Below, piece after piece: positions 10,430 to 23,028 of a stretch of 64,000 nucleotides of DNA. This DNA is from Anadara kagoshimensis. Lineage: Eukaryota; Mollusca; Bivalvia; Arcoida; Arcidae. Under the pieces are notes generated by a model, which saw only the letters and a list, made by a program, of their open reading frames with translations, was not told the DNA's origin and did no database searches. The stretch is taken from positions 6,807,291 to 6,871,290 of the forward strand of contig CM037872.1 of NCBI GenBank assembly GCA_021292105.1, written 5' to 3'. Numbering within the stretch: position 1 is the stretch's first letter; each line of letters begins with the position of its first letter. The position numbers were made by a program, and so were the translations under genes.

Positions 10430-12050
10430 CAGTACATGCCTGGTCTTTAAAATGCTGACATTTCTTGCATTGTAATTTACGAATACATCGAAACTTGCGG
10501 AACACCAAGGTTAGAGTCATTCAACTTGTGTTTATATAATACAAGCCGATAATTTTCATTACAAACAAAAGGAACCCATCAAAGGGAAAATATCAAAGAA
10601 ATAGGCAAGTTATGACGAAACAAGCGGGAAGCGGAATAGCCTTTAACGCCCATATCATCATACAGAATAACAGATAATTGTATGTGTGTGTGGGTATAAC
10701 TACGTCGTTGATCAACAAAAGCCGGAAGCGGAAGTATAGTATAAAACGGTCTGTACATCTTGTCTTTGATTCTGTACCCGATTATGAACAATCCCCATAA
10801 TTTGACATCAAAGAATATAACATTATCACCTGCATCCGTTACGTGAAAATATGACAGTTCCAGTAAATAAATTATCATCATGGGTCTAAATTTGTAATCG
10901 CACTGATAAATCTTGTACTCGGAAATAAAAAATCAGGTCCTGTAACACGATATTACTTAACTACGATTGGTTAAATATCGGACATTGAACCTTATTTTTG
11001 GAAACTGTCGGTACTTGTATAACGCTAGAAAATGGCACTTGGACCCGTAGAAGAAAAACAAGTGGATTAGATGAGGATACTAACAGTTGAAAATCGCAAA
11101 TTCAACTTATTTTTTTCAAACTGCCGGAACTTTGGGATTGGATTTTTCACATATAGTTTATGTGCTTTGGCAGGTGCAGATATTTTACTTTATGTTATTT
11201 TGTCATTATATATTACCAAACCCCTCAAATGTACTTAAACAAATACGGAAATCTTAAGGTGAAAATTAAAAATGTATTTGTCAAAAAATGTACTCGATTA
11301 ACTGTGCCGTTGGCGCTGACATAAGGTCAGTTTAAGTGAAAGTTTGGTTACGGATATAATGCAGATGTGCTAACTCCGATTGTTATATAGACAGTTTTTG
11401 AAATTTGTTCATGTTAAGTCTCCCGCCACCAATCTATTTTTCTCGAAAATCGTTTGTTATATTGATTTTCATGAATGTGTTTTCAAGAGTAATCGATTAC
11501 AACGAAGAAAAATAACGATATCGACAAAATGAAATATGACCACCGTTGCCGAAGAAACAAAAAAAAATTATTTTATTGAAACTTGATTGGTAAAATGTTC
11601 CGTAAAATTCCTAACAACATATTTTAATATACTATGATTTGTACGGACGTGTTTTGATTTATATTACCGGATACTGTTTAAATCCGTTTAAAGAATCCGA
11701 CAACACTTTATGAATTATGTTGACCATATCCTGTTTGTGTTACGTATACAGTCAATGATATTTCCCTGAAATTTGAGAAAGGTTAGCATTTAAACCAACA
11801 AACAGGTGTCACATATCGTTTTTGTTTGTTATGGAGATCTACAGAACGATTGTTCTCCTTTTTCTTCTGAAATTTTAACTAGTTTCTTGTTTTTGTTTTT
11901 GTATTTTTGCAACAAGAAACACAAAAATTATTGTCTTTATATAATAAGGTCAAATGTATCAAACCTTTACGTTTATCAGACAAGGTATAATCATAAAATG
12001 TCAGACTGTGGTTCGTTTTAATTTTTAAGTGATAAATGTTTTGAATCAGT
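10430..12050. other. No supported gene
   Basis: A minus-strand open frame of 100 codons (10579-10881) contains N-V-I-F-F-D, but nothing else supports it as a gene. The rest is AT-rich with no recognised repeat. Confidence 0.35.
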
Positions 12051-12059
12051 TGGTGGAAA

Positions 12060-12705
12060 CAGTACACACACATCCTGGTTCCTAGTTTAGTAACTTATAG
12101 GATGATGCTTAACTTTTTGGAGTAAGAGGTCCAGCTCACTTCAGAAAGGAAGTTGCAATAGTTATAAATAGCTACAATGTGAAAATATTAAAGGGACCAT
12201 GACTAATTTATAGTAGCCAATGGCTACTGGGCCTCTGCTAATCTTTATCCCTGAACTTTATGCCAAAGACTAGTTCATTTTGGCAGGTTGTGAAATCTGT
12301 GTTCTTGTTAGGGTGCATGTGATTGATGTTCAAATCCTCATGGTGCAAACAGAACTTTTATCTTTGTCTTGTATTTCTCGAATAATGACTGGTACATTAT
12401 GACAGATTTTTAAATCATTTTTAATGTTTGTGGCTGATGTTTAAATTCTGAAAGTGCTAACAGTACACATGTCTTGGTTTTGTAATTTTCGGATAAAGAC
12501 CGGAACATAAAGACTGGTACCTTTTGCAGGTTTTATTTGATTGATATACTAACCCTTGTGCATTCTGGTTTTGTAACTTTAGAATCAAGCCTTGTACTTT
12601 TTGGCAGGTTGGATTTGAAATCCAGTTTCATGTTATTGATGTTCAAATTATTGTGGTGCAAACAGTACCGACATCTTGCCTTTGGTTTTGTAATTTCAGA
12701 AAGAC
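12060..12705. repeat. Degenerate long-period tandem repeat
   Basis: Phrases of the type 'gactggtacattttggcagg', 'gatgttcaaattctggtgc', 'aaacagtacacacatcttgg' and 'ttttgtaatttcagaa' recur several times at roughly 110-130 bp intervals, with substitutions and gaps. It is an old, diverged tandem array. Confidence 0.5.
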
Positions 12706-12708
12706 TTG

Positions 12709-12796
12709 CATTGTATCCTAACTTGTCAGTTCCAAAGTTTTTACTTTGCTTCTGGACTGCGATTCGGACATGGATTAGTATTTTTGTTTTTGATTA
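12709..12796 (+). repeat. Family R 3' fragment
   Basis: Only the last 85 or so bases of R are present: 'aacttgtcagttccaaagtt', then 'tttttgtttttgatt'. It is a strongly 5'-truncated copy. Confidence 0.7.
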
Positions 12797-13567
12797 TGCA
12801 AATCCTTATTTGACTCGACCATTCATCACATGATTCATACTGAGCTAACAAAACTAGTCAAAGAGCGGCTTTAAAGTGACTGAAAATCTGCCACGACTTA
12901 CGTATTTGCTGCAAAAATATAAGAACGACGAACACAGATGGGCTGCCGATTTTGCACTTAATTATATAAATTTGACAGACCTGAACTGTAATCTGCCATG
13001 TTACTAATTCAGCAGTTGTTGTCAGGTAGATGTTGTAAGTCTACTTCCTTAAATCGAGTTCATCTCGTTCCTTATTCCTCTTGGCTGTAAAGTGCATGTA
13101 CTTTAGGTGCGCATTTATATATATTTTTATTGGAAATTTCTTGCCACACTCCTGTCTAACAATAAAAACGTTGTACATATCCGATAAAATAAATGTTAAT
13201 TCATCATATGTTATTGATAGACCTTTTATGAGTTAAAAGGGATTTGATAGGAAATGACATTTACAACGCAAAAGTAAATGTTCCTTAGTTCTTTTGCACT
13301 AACTTGTTTTTTATTTGTTTCATCAGCTGTCAGTTTTTGTCTTCGCATAATAATTTAAAAAATGTATCATATGTATATTGTATGTGTGTACAAGACTGTT
13401 AATTGAATAACAAATGTTTCCTAATGAAATGTGATGTGTTTGATATAATGAATACTGACTCTCTACATTTAAGTCTCATTTTGTGTATTACGTTTTCTTC
13501 TAGTTATTTTTGGATTTTAAATTTTTTATTAATTTAAATAATCCGATTATATTTGAAAAACTAAAAA

Positions 13568-13772
13568 TAGGTAGTGACTGTTCTCTAGCCCAGCACTCGA
13601 CATTTAGAAATGAAAGTCATTGGTCCTTCGGAAGAGACCTAAAAAACAGATGCCCCGTGTCACGGCAGGCATGGCACGTTAAAAACCCTTCCTGCACATT
13701 GATCTGAGCGCACTGCAAACAACAAATTTCTGTCGCTAGAGCTGGTGACGTCTCAATATAAGCTTGACTGTA
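13568..13772 (+). repeat. Family S SINE fragment, no head
   Basis: Matches the family S body from 'taggtagtgactgttctct' to 'gctggtgacgtctcaatata', then 'agcttgactg'. The tRNA-like head and most of the tail are missing. Confidence 0.65.
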
Positions 13773-13869
13773 AGAGTTATCTCCCATTATGTTCAATGAA
13801 ATTTCTTGATTTTTAACTGATTAGTAAAATATCATTTTATTAACTAACTTAGAAACTTATATTTCGCAT

Positions 13870-14183
13870 TCTTTAGTTCCATATTCCCTTCATTCTCAAT
13901 TTTGAGTTTGCACATTTACACTCTGTCAGGGCAGGAGGTGCTTTACCATGTTAGAGCATCAATGTGCCAGATTTGATTTTTTTGGTTTGCTTTTGTTCAG
14001 TGGTATGAAAATGTACCGGTATGTTGGTAGCTAAACAGCAGGTGCTTACCCTTCTGGAACACCCGGCCTCACTTCCCTGGTTGAAGTTCACGTGTCTAAC
14101 CTGACCCGTCAGTTCTAAAGTTTTTACATTGTTTCTGGATTGTGATTCAGACATGGATAAGTATGTTTGTTATTGATTGTTCA
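13870..14183 (+). repeat. Two overlapping diverged family R pieces
   Basis: The first piece (to about 13985) has 'agttccatattcccttca' and 'gcaggaggtgctttacc'. The second (14028-14183) has 'gtgcttacccttctggaaca', then the 3' end 'aagtatgtttgttattgatt'. Confidence 0.6.
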
Positions 14184-14261
14184 AATAAACTTAGCTTTGC
14201 TTTAACGTTCGAAGTATTGTCTTAGGTGAATTTTTGGTTCTTATTTCTCATTTCATTTTTA

Positions 14262-15010
14262 TTGCTGTAAAATTTAAATTGGTATAATTTGTAATTTAAA
14301 CCCCTGAGCCGGCATCTCTGCTGGTGGCTGACGCTCCGAGGATATCACAAACTTAGAAGGCAATTATGCATTATTGTCAAAAATATTCTATTGCCTAAAT
14401 TTGCTGCTAGTTAAAATTTTAAATTCCTCAAAAACTGGGGTAAACTCCCTCATGCAAAGTATTTCCTTACTTAAATTTGGTAAAATATATTTTTGTCCTT
14501 TGGATATTTTTTCAACATATTGAAAACAATTTTTGATTCATAATTTCATCACAGTATTGTTGATAAGTTTGATGTCTCTGAGTCTAGGATTGTCCTGGAT
14601 ATATTGTACGTCCCATAGTTGCATGTTCCTTTCACACAATTTTGATTACACACGTGGCTCGTGTAGCTAGCTAAACAGGAGGTGCTTACCTTTCCGGAGC
14701 ACCCGGTCTCACTTCCCTGGTGGAAGTTCACTTGTCTAACCTAACTTGTCAGTTCCAAAGTTTTTACTTTGCTTCTGGATTGTGATTCGGACATGGATTA
14801 GTATGTTTGGTTTTGATTTGGTCCAAGCACTACTGATGAGGAATTATATTCCAAAAACAGTCGTCTAGTACTGTAAAATTAAAACTGGTATAATATGTAA
14901 TTCACCATCTTAAAAATATTTGGATTTCAAAAATTTTGGTCTTATCACTATTGATGTGAAATTGTATCCCAAAACGGCCGTCTAGTGATGCAAAATTAGA
15001 ACAGGTTTAT
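14262..15010 (+). repeat. Family T repeat interrupted by family R
   Basis: Family T sequence runs from about 14262 to 14545, stops at 'tttgattcataatttcatca', and resumes at 14819 with 'ggtccaagcactactgatga'. It continues to the 'gccgtctagtgatgcaaaat' core near 14990. The interrupting segment is the family R copy at 14549-14818. Confidence 0.6.
14549..14818 (+). repeat. Family R copy, 5'-truncated, inserted in family T
   Basis: Begins at 'cacagtattgttgataagtt' and ends at the constant R 3' end '...tagtatgtttggttttgatt'. It splits a family T copy. Confidence 0.75.
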
Positions 15011-15607
15011 TAGAAATTGATAACAATCAAGTTAAGAGTAAGAATGTAAATATAATATGTATTTGTCCCTGTGTCTCTTGTTTCTTTTTGTTGCATACAT
15101 TATATTTTTCAGTTTTGACTTTTTAAACATTTAAACTTTATATACATCAAAACTCCTTTTTTAATATTTAGTTTACATTAAACATCAAAGGTATTCAACA
15201 TTTAACCACCCTTTTGCACTAAACTCAATGTCCCGATAACAATTTTAATTGAACACAAATCAACAAAACAAATTGAATACTTATACTTACACCTTTCACT
15301 TAACCTGTTTTAATTTTAAAGCACTAGACGGCCGTTTACAATTTAATTCAATTTTACCTTTAAGTTATTGATGGTAGTCAAAAGTTCAATGAAATTTATT
15401 TTCCTTTAGTCTTGATTAAGTTCAACAATGATTTTACAACAAAAAGTCAGTCGGTATAATATTTTTCATATACAGTAAAGGTTTGTTAAAAACTTATCCA
15501 CAATTTTTAAGAATGACAATAAACAACAAAATCTCAGTGGATATAATGTCTTGCCTATACAGTAATGATTTGTTAATAATTTATCCAAAATTGTCCTGAA
15601 TGTTTTA

Positions 15608-15812
15608 CATCATTTAGTTCCATTTTCCTTTTACTCTCAATTTATAATTCAATTTAAGCGTGTGTAGCTAGCTAGGCAGAAGGTGTATACCCTACAAAAC
15701 CACACTCCGCCTTACGTTTCTGATGGATGTTTTAACTTTTAACTAAATTGTACCAGTTTTCAAAGCAGAGTTTTATTATAACTTTGCTTTTTCCTTTGTG
15801 GTTTGAACATTG
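15608..15812 (+). repeat. Diverged family R copy
   Basis: Recognisable by 'tagttccattttccttttac', 'gtgtgtagctagctaggcag' and a weak 3' end. Confidence 0.5.
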
Positions 15813-16147
15813 TTCCATTTATTTATGTGTTATTACAGTTTTGGAATCGATACACCGGAATGTAGTACCTTTCGATTTTTTTATTTCGACTAAACGTATG
15901 TAGTTGTAGCGATGGCTTCCGTTGCCTTTAAACGTTAGCATTGCCAAAGAGTTATCTTCGTGCTCTACGCACAAAGATAAACTTAAAGACAAAATAGTAT
16001 GCAGGTGAGGATATCTGTGTCCACATGAAACAACATACCAACTTGACAACAAACCAAGTTTGATGTAATTAAACCCTTGGGATCTTTATGAATATATGAA
16101 TCGAAATGAATAGGAATTATGTCTAAACTTTGTTACCGTATATGCTG

Positions 16148-16237
16148 GTGGAAGTAAACGTGTTTAACTTTCTAGTTTAAAGTTTTTACATTGCTTCATA
16201 GTTGTGATTCGTACATGGATTAATGTTTGTTTTTTAT
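16148..16237 (+). repeat. Family R 3' fragment
   Basis: Carries 'ggtggaagtaaacgtgttta', then 'catggattaatgtttgtttt'. Confidence 0.6.
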
Positions 16238-16499
16238 CAATGTAAATATTATGTGTGGGTTCAAAATAATCACAACACTTTAATATAATTTCCATTCAAT
16301 CAATTCAGCATATTATGTTTTAAAAATAATTAGAGTGGAATCTACTGTTTTAAGCATTATTATAGATATAAACACGACTAAAAAACAACATTGATCTGTC
16401 CACTTGACCTTTTATAAGGGATATCCATATAGGCCTATACATATGTAGTGTTAGGGTTTGCAGTTGAGACATATCCACTTGTTATTCATATACATTACA

Positions 16500-17035
16500 T
16501 CAAAAACAAACATACTAATCCATGTCCGAATTACAATCCAGAAGCAAAGTAAAACAAACATACTAATCCATGTCCGAATCCCAATCCAGAAGCAAAGTAA
16601 AAACTTTGGAACTGACATGTTAGGTCAGACACGTGAACTTCCACCAGGTAAGTGAGGTCGGGTGCTCTGTAAGGGTAAGCACCTTCTGTTTAGCTAGCTA
16701 CATCCGCCACGTGTGTAATCAAATTGTGTGAAAGGAACATAAAACTATGAGACGTCAAATATATCCAGGGCAATCCTGGACACAGTGACATCAAACTTAT
16801 CAACAATACTGTGATGACGGCCATAAAACCTTTTGAGGGCCTTGATAAGCCTAGGCTTGCAATATCCCTGTGTCAACAATTTATTTGCAAGCAGCCTACT
16901 TCGTTGTACAAAGTCCACGTAGTGGGAACAAGCTCTACCATAGCGTATTAATTGGGAAACAAATACACCATAAGCAGGTATATTGCTGCATAAAAAAGAA
17001 AACTTGACAATAGAAAAAATGAAGTGATCACGTTT
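16500..17035 (-). repeat. Family R, longest-type copy with duplicated 3' end
   Basis: A minus-strand copy that begins with two tandem copies of the terminal ~50 bp ('aaaacaaacatactaatcca' at about 16504 and 16552). It extends at the far end past the ACTACGTGGACTTTGTACAA block to 'ttgacaatagaaaaaatgaa'. It defines the longest R form seen here, about 480-530 bp. Confidence 0.75.
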
Positions 17036-17042
17036 GTTTTAA

Positions 17043-17350
17043 TATCATTATCAGTTTTAATTTTACAGCACTAGACGGTCGTTTCGGAATACAATTCAGT
17101 AGGGCTTGGACCAAAATTATTAAGATGTTGAAAAGATTCTCAAGAGACCAATTTTAATTTTACCAAATTTAACCAAGGAAATACTTTGCATAATGGAGTA
17201 TGTATACCTTAGTTTTTATACCTTAGTTTTTGAAGAATTTCAAATTTAAACAATAGAGTATTTCTGACTATAATACAGAATTATTGCCTACTGAGTTTGT
17301 GATATCCTTGGGGCACCAGCCGAGATAACGGCTAAGTGGTTTCAATTACA
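17043..17350 (-). repeat. Family T repeat
   Basis: Contains 'cagcactagacggtcgtttc' at the left and 'tgatatccttggggcaccag' plus 'ggctaagtggtttcaattac' at the right. It is a clean minus-strand copy directly abutting the R element. Confidence 0.65.
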
Positions 17351-18060
17351 TGTTTTACATAATACATATATCTTCTGTTGCATAATAAATATTTAATAAT
17401 TAAAGATTAAACCTACAGGCCAATGTCCTTTGCCTACAATTTCTATTTGACGTTTTAAATATTCGAACAGTAAATAAAATACTTATACACAAGGAAATTC
17501 GCTTCTATTAGCACCACATTAATTATTCAGTGTAGCAAGGTAAGGACTATTACAAAAATATCAATCGGGTTAAGATTGAATAGGAAATTAAATACACTGA
17601 AATCGAAATTGATGACGTATGAATACTTAGAAATTTATGCCAATGCCCATTGCGCCCACACTTATATGTTTTAATCGGTGATAATGGAGATGTTCCTTAC
17701 TGTAACTCTTATAAAACTGCAACCTACACATTTTGTTTTAATTTTTAATTTTTGGTTTCAAGCTATTAAAACGATAAATCGTAATACAAACAATGGAGTA
17801 AGTTATATAGCTGGACTATATTTGATGTGATTTGGCACTTAAGTTTGACATAGGTCCTATCATAATAATAAACCTTTACAAACAGCTGAGTTTTATTAGT
17901 GTTTATAGCCATTTTATAACACAGAACTTATCTTTTTGCATAATAAAAATGTATTAAAAATAAGAAAAAACATCTCATGAATTTAATCTAAACACACCCA
18001 CAAGTTTGCTGTTTTATAGAGATAAGGATTGTGAATAATTTGAAGCAAATATCAAGTTTT
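17351..18060. other. No feature seen
   Basis: AT-rich sequence with no ORF of interest and no recognised repeat. Confidence 0.4.
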
Positions 18061-18068
18061 ACAGGACT

Positions 18069-18473
18069 GTCTAATGGCTTGTATTTCTTATCCCCACTAC
18101 GGGGACTTCGTACAACGAAGCAGGCTGCTTGCAAATAAATTGCTGACTCAGGGATATTGCAAGCCTTTGCTGATCAAGGCCCTCGAAGAGTTGTATGGCC
18201 GTTATCACAGTACTGTTGACAAGTTTGATGTCTCTGTGTCCAGGATAGCCCTGGTTATATTTGACGTCCAAAAGGTCCATGTTCTTTCACATAGTTTTGA
18301 TTACACGCGTGGCAGATGTAGCTAGCTAAACAGGAGATGCTTACCCTTCCGGAGCGCCCGACCTCACTTCCCTGGTGAAAGTTTACGTGTGTAGCCTTAA
18401 TTGTCAGTTCTAAACTTTTTACTTTGCTTCTCGATTGTGATTCGGACATGGATAAGTAAGTTTATTTTTGATG
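18069..18473 (+). repeat. Family R, near full length
   Basis: Runs from about 'aatggcttgtatttcttatc' through the ACTACGGGGACTTCGTACAA block to the constant 3' end '...aagtttatttttgatgatt'. Confidence 0.75.
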
Positions 18474-18595
18474 ATTCCATAAGTAAATTCCCTAGCATAT
18501 ATAACCTTAACGTAAAACATATTCTTGCTAAAATATTTGGTCATTCTATACTCACAATAATTTTATCTAATTAAGTAAATTTTGTTCTGATCAAA

Positions 18596-19132
18596 AACAG
18601 ACATACAAATCCATGCCCAAACCACATTCAGAAAAGGAAAAGTAAAAACAAAATGTGTAAAACTGACAAATTAGGTTGAACACGTGGACGTGAACTTCAT
18701 CCAGAAAAGTGAAGCCGGCAACTCTGGAAGGGTAGGCATCTTCTGTTTATCTACTGAAACCCGCCACGTGTGTGATATTTGGAATAAAAGGATTACGAAA
18801 ATATTAGACGTAAAATATATTCAGGGTAATTTTTGATACAGAGACTTAGTTATTAATAATATTGTGCTTATTGTCATAAAATTTGTTGGTGGAGTTGTTA
18901 AACCAAAGCTTGCAATATCAAACTTATCAACATTACTGTGATGACGGCCATAAAACCAACCCTAGGTTTGCAATATCCCTTAGTCAACAATTTATTTGTA
19001 AGCAGCTTGCTTCGTTGTATAAGGTTTCCGTAGTGGAGACAACCTCTTCCATGGCGTATCAATTATCTAACAAATACACCATAAAGAGGTATATTGCTAT
19101 ATAGAAAAGGAAAGTTGACAAAAGAAAAAATG
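18596..19132 (-). repeat. Family R, long but rearranged copy
   Basis: The 3' end 'atcaaaaacagacatacaaa' lies at the left. The block around 'gcttgcaatatc' occurs twice (about 18907 and 18967), with a jump between them. This suggests an internal duplication or a second R copy fused to the first. Confidence 0.65.
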
Positions 19133-19339
19133 TTCCAACACCTTGACGTTATGACATTAGAACAGTTAAAATGTCGTGTTTATTTAGCTTTGCTTTGATT
19201 TCCTAAGGACTGCAATTATCGGGTGCTTTGGACAGACAATCGATTTTAGATTTTTTTTGTTTTGGCGCACAAAATTTAGCAAAGAATATGAAAAGAAAAG
19301 ATCTAAAGATTGATAAATGAGTCTGCATTCGATTCTTCT

Positions 19340-19462
19340 TCAGACCTGAAAAAAAATAAATGGGATTCAGTCTGATTTTGAGAAATTTTTATCTGACTTT
19401 CAGACCTTAAAAAATAAATGAGATTCAGTCTGATTTTGAGAGAATTTTTATCTGACTTTCCA
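19340..19462. repeat. ~61-bp tandem duplication
   Basis: The block 'ttcagacctgaaaaaaaata' + 'gattcagtctgattttgaga' + 'ttttatctgactt' is present twice in a row. Confidence 0.7.
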
Positions 19463-19672
19463 TATTTCATCTGGCGACTGTTTGTTACTAACAAAGTTCT
19501 TTACCCTCCATCAGTCTAATAGCTAACAAGATTTATTGATGTCGGACAAAGCCACTTGGTTTATGTCATTGATTAAAATTATATAATATGGTATACTTAC
19601 ATCATATAGAATTTTACAGAAAATAGTTTTTAAACAAACTTCCGTATGTACTTTTTACATATATGTGATTGT

Positions 19673-19760
19673 ATCAAAAACAAACATACCAAAACATGTA
19701 CAAACCACAAAAATAAACTTTGAAACTGATTCAACCTCGTGAATTTAAACAAGGGAAATA
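19673..19760 (-). repeat. Family R 3' fragment
   Basis: Begins 'atcaaaaacaaacatacca' and shows the 'aactttgaaactgattcaac' block, diverged. Confidence 0.55.
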
Positions 19761-19794
19761 AGGCAATACATAGAATTGTCAGACCATCATCTTT

Positions 19795-20290
19795 CATCAA
19801 AATTATCTGCTTCTGAAATTTTAAAATTTCTCAAAAAAGTCATCGTGCAAGGTATTGTCTTGAGTGATTTGGTAAAATACATTTTGTCCTGTTTTTCATT
19901 TTAACTATAAAAATATTTGGATTTCAATGTTTTGGTCTAAGCACTACTGGTGAGAAATTGTATTCCGAAAGGACCGTCTAGTGCTGGAGATTTCATAACA
20001 ACTTAGTGATAGTTACAATAACTAGGTTGTTATTTGTGCTAGTGGACTAAGCGTTGCCAGAGAGGCAATACATTGTATTGTCAGATTATCAATGTTCATC
20101 ATAATTATCTTCTTCAAAAATTAAAAAATTCCTTAAAAAACTTTATGGCTTTTGTGGATTTGTTAAAACATTTTGGTCCTTTATTTTTTTTCATTTAAAC
20201 ATCTTGATATTTTTATATTCTCAATATTTGTCCAAGCACTACTGATGGTGAATTTGTTCCAAGACGGTCATCTTTTGATGTAAGCTTTTA
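19795..20290 (+). repeat. Two partial family T repeats
   Basis: 'caagcactactggtgagaaa' + 'ggaccgtctagtgctggaga' ends the first piece near 19996. A second diverged piece ends near 20280 with 'caagcactactgatggtga' and 'cggtcatcttttgatgtaa'. Confidence 0.5.
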
Positions 20291-20304
20291 ACAGTTTTAC
20301 TTAC

Positions 20305-20647
20305 GAATACCTTAGATATATTTGATGTTGCATATAGTTCAAAGTTCCATTCAATATAAATTTTTATTTCAAACGTGATAATTGAAGCAAGCTCGACAGG
20401 AGTTTTGAATCCCTCAAAAAGGCCCAAATCTCGCTAACCTAGTCAAATTTCAGTTCACGTATAGTTCAAAGAATTTAGTTTGCCTTGGAATTGAAACTTT
20501 GACATTGATCAGTATGTTTGTATTTGATTGCACACATTTGTCAGCTATAAATAATTATACCCCTGCAATCTAGTTCGTCAGTTCCAAAGTTTTTACTTTG
20601 CTTCTGGATTGTGATTCAGACATGGATTAGTATGTTTGTTTTTTATT
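20305..20647 (+). repeat. Two family R pieces
   Basis: A diverged copy at 20305-20529 ('tagatatatttgatgttgca' ... 'cagtatgtttgtatttgatt') is followed by a better-preserved 3' fragment at 20572-20647 ('gttcgtcagttccaaagttt' ... 'tagtatgtttgttttttatt'). Confidence 0.6.
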
Positions 20648-21293
20648 TGATGAGGATAAATAAGAATCACCATGTCTCTCTGTTCGCGTAAAATTGTGAC
20701 CAGGCCATATCTCGTAGCTGCAATAAACTGATGTGTCAGGACCTTCAACCAAGGTCTTGTAGATGGCCGGGGGGGGGGGGGATTTGGCTCTAAGTTCTAG
20801 TTTTCTTTGTAATTAAACTTTCGGATTTACTATACAGTTTTGTGTAACTATGAAGTAAGCAATAAGTTAAAATGTTAAAATCCTGAGTTAAAATGAAAAG
20901 CATTAGACTTTTTAACTTCGATTGTGTTCATGAAGAGGACTGGCGTCTAGTGATAAGCCATTTAATTTTCTATATTCTTAACAGCTGCAATGTGTTAAGA
21001 TTCATTGAAAACCTATTTTTATTTATAAACTGAAAAAAAACCAATTCGATAAAACGGCACTCCTTACTGAAACTCGTAAACTGTAATATCACGAAATGGT
21101 TATTTGTATCACTAACTTTATGAAGCTATCGGATGTACAATGGCCACATTACTCGTATTACAATATACCATTAAATATAAATGACAACAGATTGTATTTA
21201 CTGTCACGTTACTTTTTTGCACTTATCCCCCAAGTTTTATAATAAGCGGCAGATCCGTAGGCAGGTACCTTACCAAGGGTTGTGACATTTATT

Positions 21294-21577
21294 ATACCCC
21301 CGCTTAAAAAGTGTGTGTGTGTGTGTGTGTGGGGGGGGGGGGTTATATAGTGATAGGGGTGTCCGTCCGTCCTTCCGTTACACTTAGGGTGCCTATCTCT
21401 TATCCGCAACTCCTCCTAAACCCTTTAATGGATTTTCATGAAACTTTCACACAATCTTTGTGATATAATGTAGATGTGCACCTCCTATTCAAAAATTTGA
21501 TCCGATGGATTTTTTTATGTGGGGGGAGGAGGGGGGGGGGGGTATTTTTTTAGCTTGTGGCTCAGTTTTTCTAGTTT
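21294..21577 (+). repeat. Family D repeat
   Basis: Starts 'tatacccccgcttaaaaagt', contains a GT run and a G run, then 'tgtccgtccgtccttccgtt', 'aactcctcctaaacccttta' and 'atggattttcatgaaacttt', and ends 'cttgtggctcagtttttcta'. An inverted copy is at 52428-52688. The long G tracts (21332-21342, 21531-21542) are potential assembly weak points. Confidence 0.7.
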
Positions 21578-22124
21578 ATGTCGAGGGGCCCCACTAGGGG
21601 TATATGTGTGCGGGGTAAATGATCTGTATGAAGTATCGTACAATGACATTATATTCTCCTGTGTTGCCATTATTTCTGTCGAAGTTTTGCACAGTTTTGT
21701 TATTTTACTAGATTAAGTCACTTTTTCACTAAGTTGCACCAACGTTTTGCAATCGGAGAGACAAATCCATCATCTATAAGAAAAAGAAGACAAAATCTGT
21801 GCTAATATTCTAACCACTCTTCCCTACGCCAAAAGTTATTGTAAAGATGTACGTTTCGGTTACTCGACACAGTTCAAATGAAAATAGTTAATATATACAC
21901 GCAGTTTAAATTATATTGACGATGTACTAGTCGATACTGCAACTTTAAAATTAACAATTTAAGTTTATTATAATGACTGACAGTTATGGCGTTTAGACAA
22001 ATACAGAATGTTGTCATTCATAATTTTAACTGGTTTTAATGTCACATTACCATGTTTGATATGATATGCATTAAATGCTAAGGTTATTTTCTTAAACTGA
22101 ATTGACTTTAGTGTCTTAGTAAAT

Positions 22125-22610
22125 AATGTTACTCTTATATCGAAACATAGAGTTGCAAACCGTCATTGTTAGTTTTGTGTTGCGCTCATTTCAAAATACA
22201 GGAATGGTTCTTCAGCATGTCAAGCCTACTGTGACACTAGTTATTGGTTTTTTAAGGAGAGAGTTGAGTAATGGTGTTTAACGTCCAGTCAAGAATATTT
22301 CACTTATATCGAGACGTCGCCAGCTATAGACGAAGTAAGGAAATTTTGTCTGTGCGTTGCGCTGATGGCATTATACAATGTATACAGTACGGTTCTTTAT
22401 CGTGCCAAGCCCACCGTGACACGGGACCTCGTTTACGTATAGTAAGTTCTTATCCAAAAGAACCGTGACTTTAATTTCGTAATGCCGAGCGCTTGGCGAA
22501 AGAACAGTCACTACCCAGTTTCAAGTCTTGGGACAGACCCAGTCGGTGTTCGAACCAACGACCTCCCACTGAAGGAACGAGCACTCTACCAACTCTGCTA
22601 CCGCAGTGGT
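22125..22610 (-). mobile_element. Family S SINE next to an older SINE fragment
   Basis: 22261-22610 is a nearly full minus-strand family S copy, from tail 'gagttgagtaatggtgttta' to head ending 'ctaccgcagtggt'. 22125-22257 is an older, diverged piece of the same body ('cttatatcgaaacatagag', 'gttcttcagcatgtcaagcc') in the same orientation. Confidence 0.75.
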
Positions 22611-22649
22611 TATATCCGAGGAGAGACTTTCAATATTGAATGCCAAGGG

Positions 22650-22765
22650 TTAAGCTAAAGAAAGAAAAGTCAGTGTCAAAAATAATTGTCCGACACCGCA
22701 CGGGGTTTGAACCCCTATCTCTGATATGCGGGCCTAGTACTCTATCAACTGGAATACCATGGTGA
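22650..22765 (-). repeat. tRNA-like SINE head or tRNA pseudogene
   Basis: The reverse complement reads 'ggtattccagttgatagagt' (box A-like), followed by 'gataggggttcaaaccccg' (box B). The clover-leaf pairing is imperfect and no CCA-adjacent structure is apparent, so a working tRNA gene is unlikely. Confidence 0.45.
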
Positions 22766-23028
22766 TAAATGCTTTAAAAACTGAACATTCCATAACAAAC
22801 AGATTTGAAATAGACCTGAAAAGGCTACAAATATCAATTTTCTATATTTAGACGCAACTGTCAATATTAATCTTTTATCAGGTCATTACGAACTCAAATC
22901 AGAAATCAGGCTTAGCTGTATTGATCAGCTTATCAAGAAATATTTTATCAATCAACGCCATGTCCTAATATAATAAAACGTATATCCGATATAACTGCAA
23001 GTTCCCTCATTTTTAACAAAATTAGTGA

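Noticed and set aside
10579-10881. 100-codon minus-strand ORF with N-V-I-F-F-D
   Set aside because: The resemblance to a nuclease motif is too short, and no second motif or continuation was found.
18074-18325. ORFs recurring in several places with S-R-L-L-A-N-K-L-L-T-Q-G-Y-C-K-like sequence
   Set aside because: They recur because the DNA repeat (family R) recurs. Copies carry stops and indels at different places in all frames, so this is not a conserved protein.
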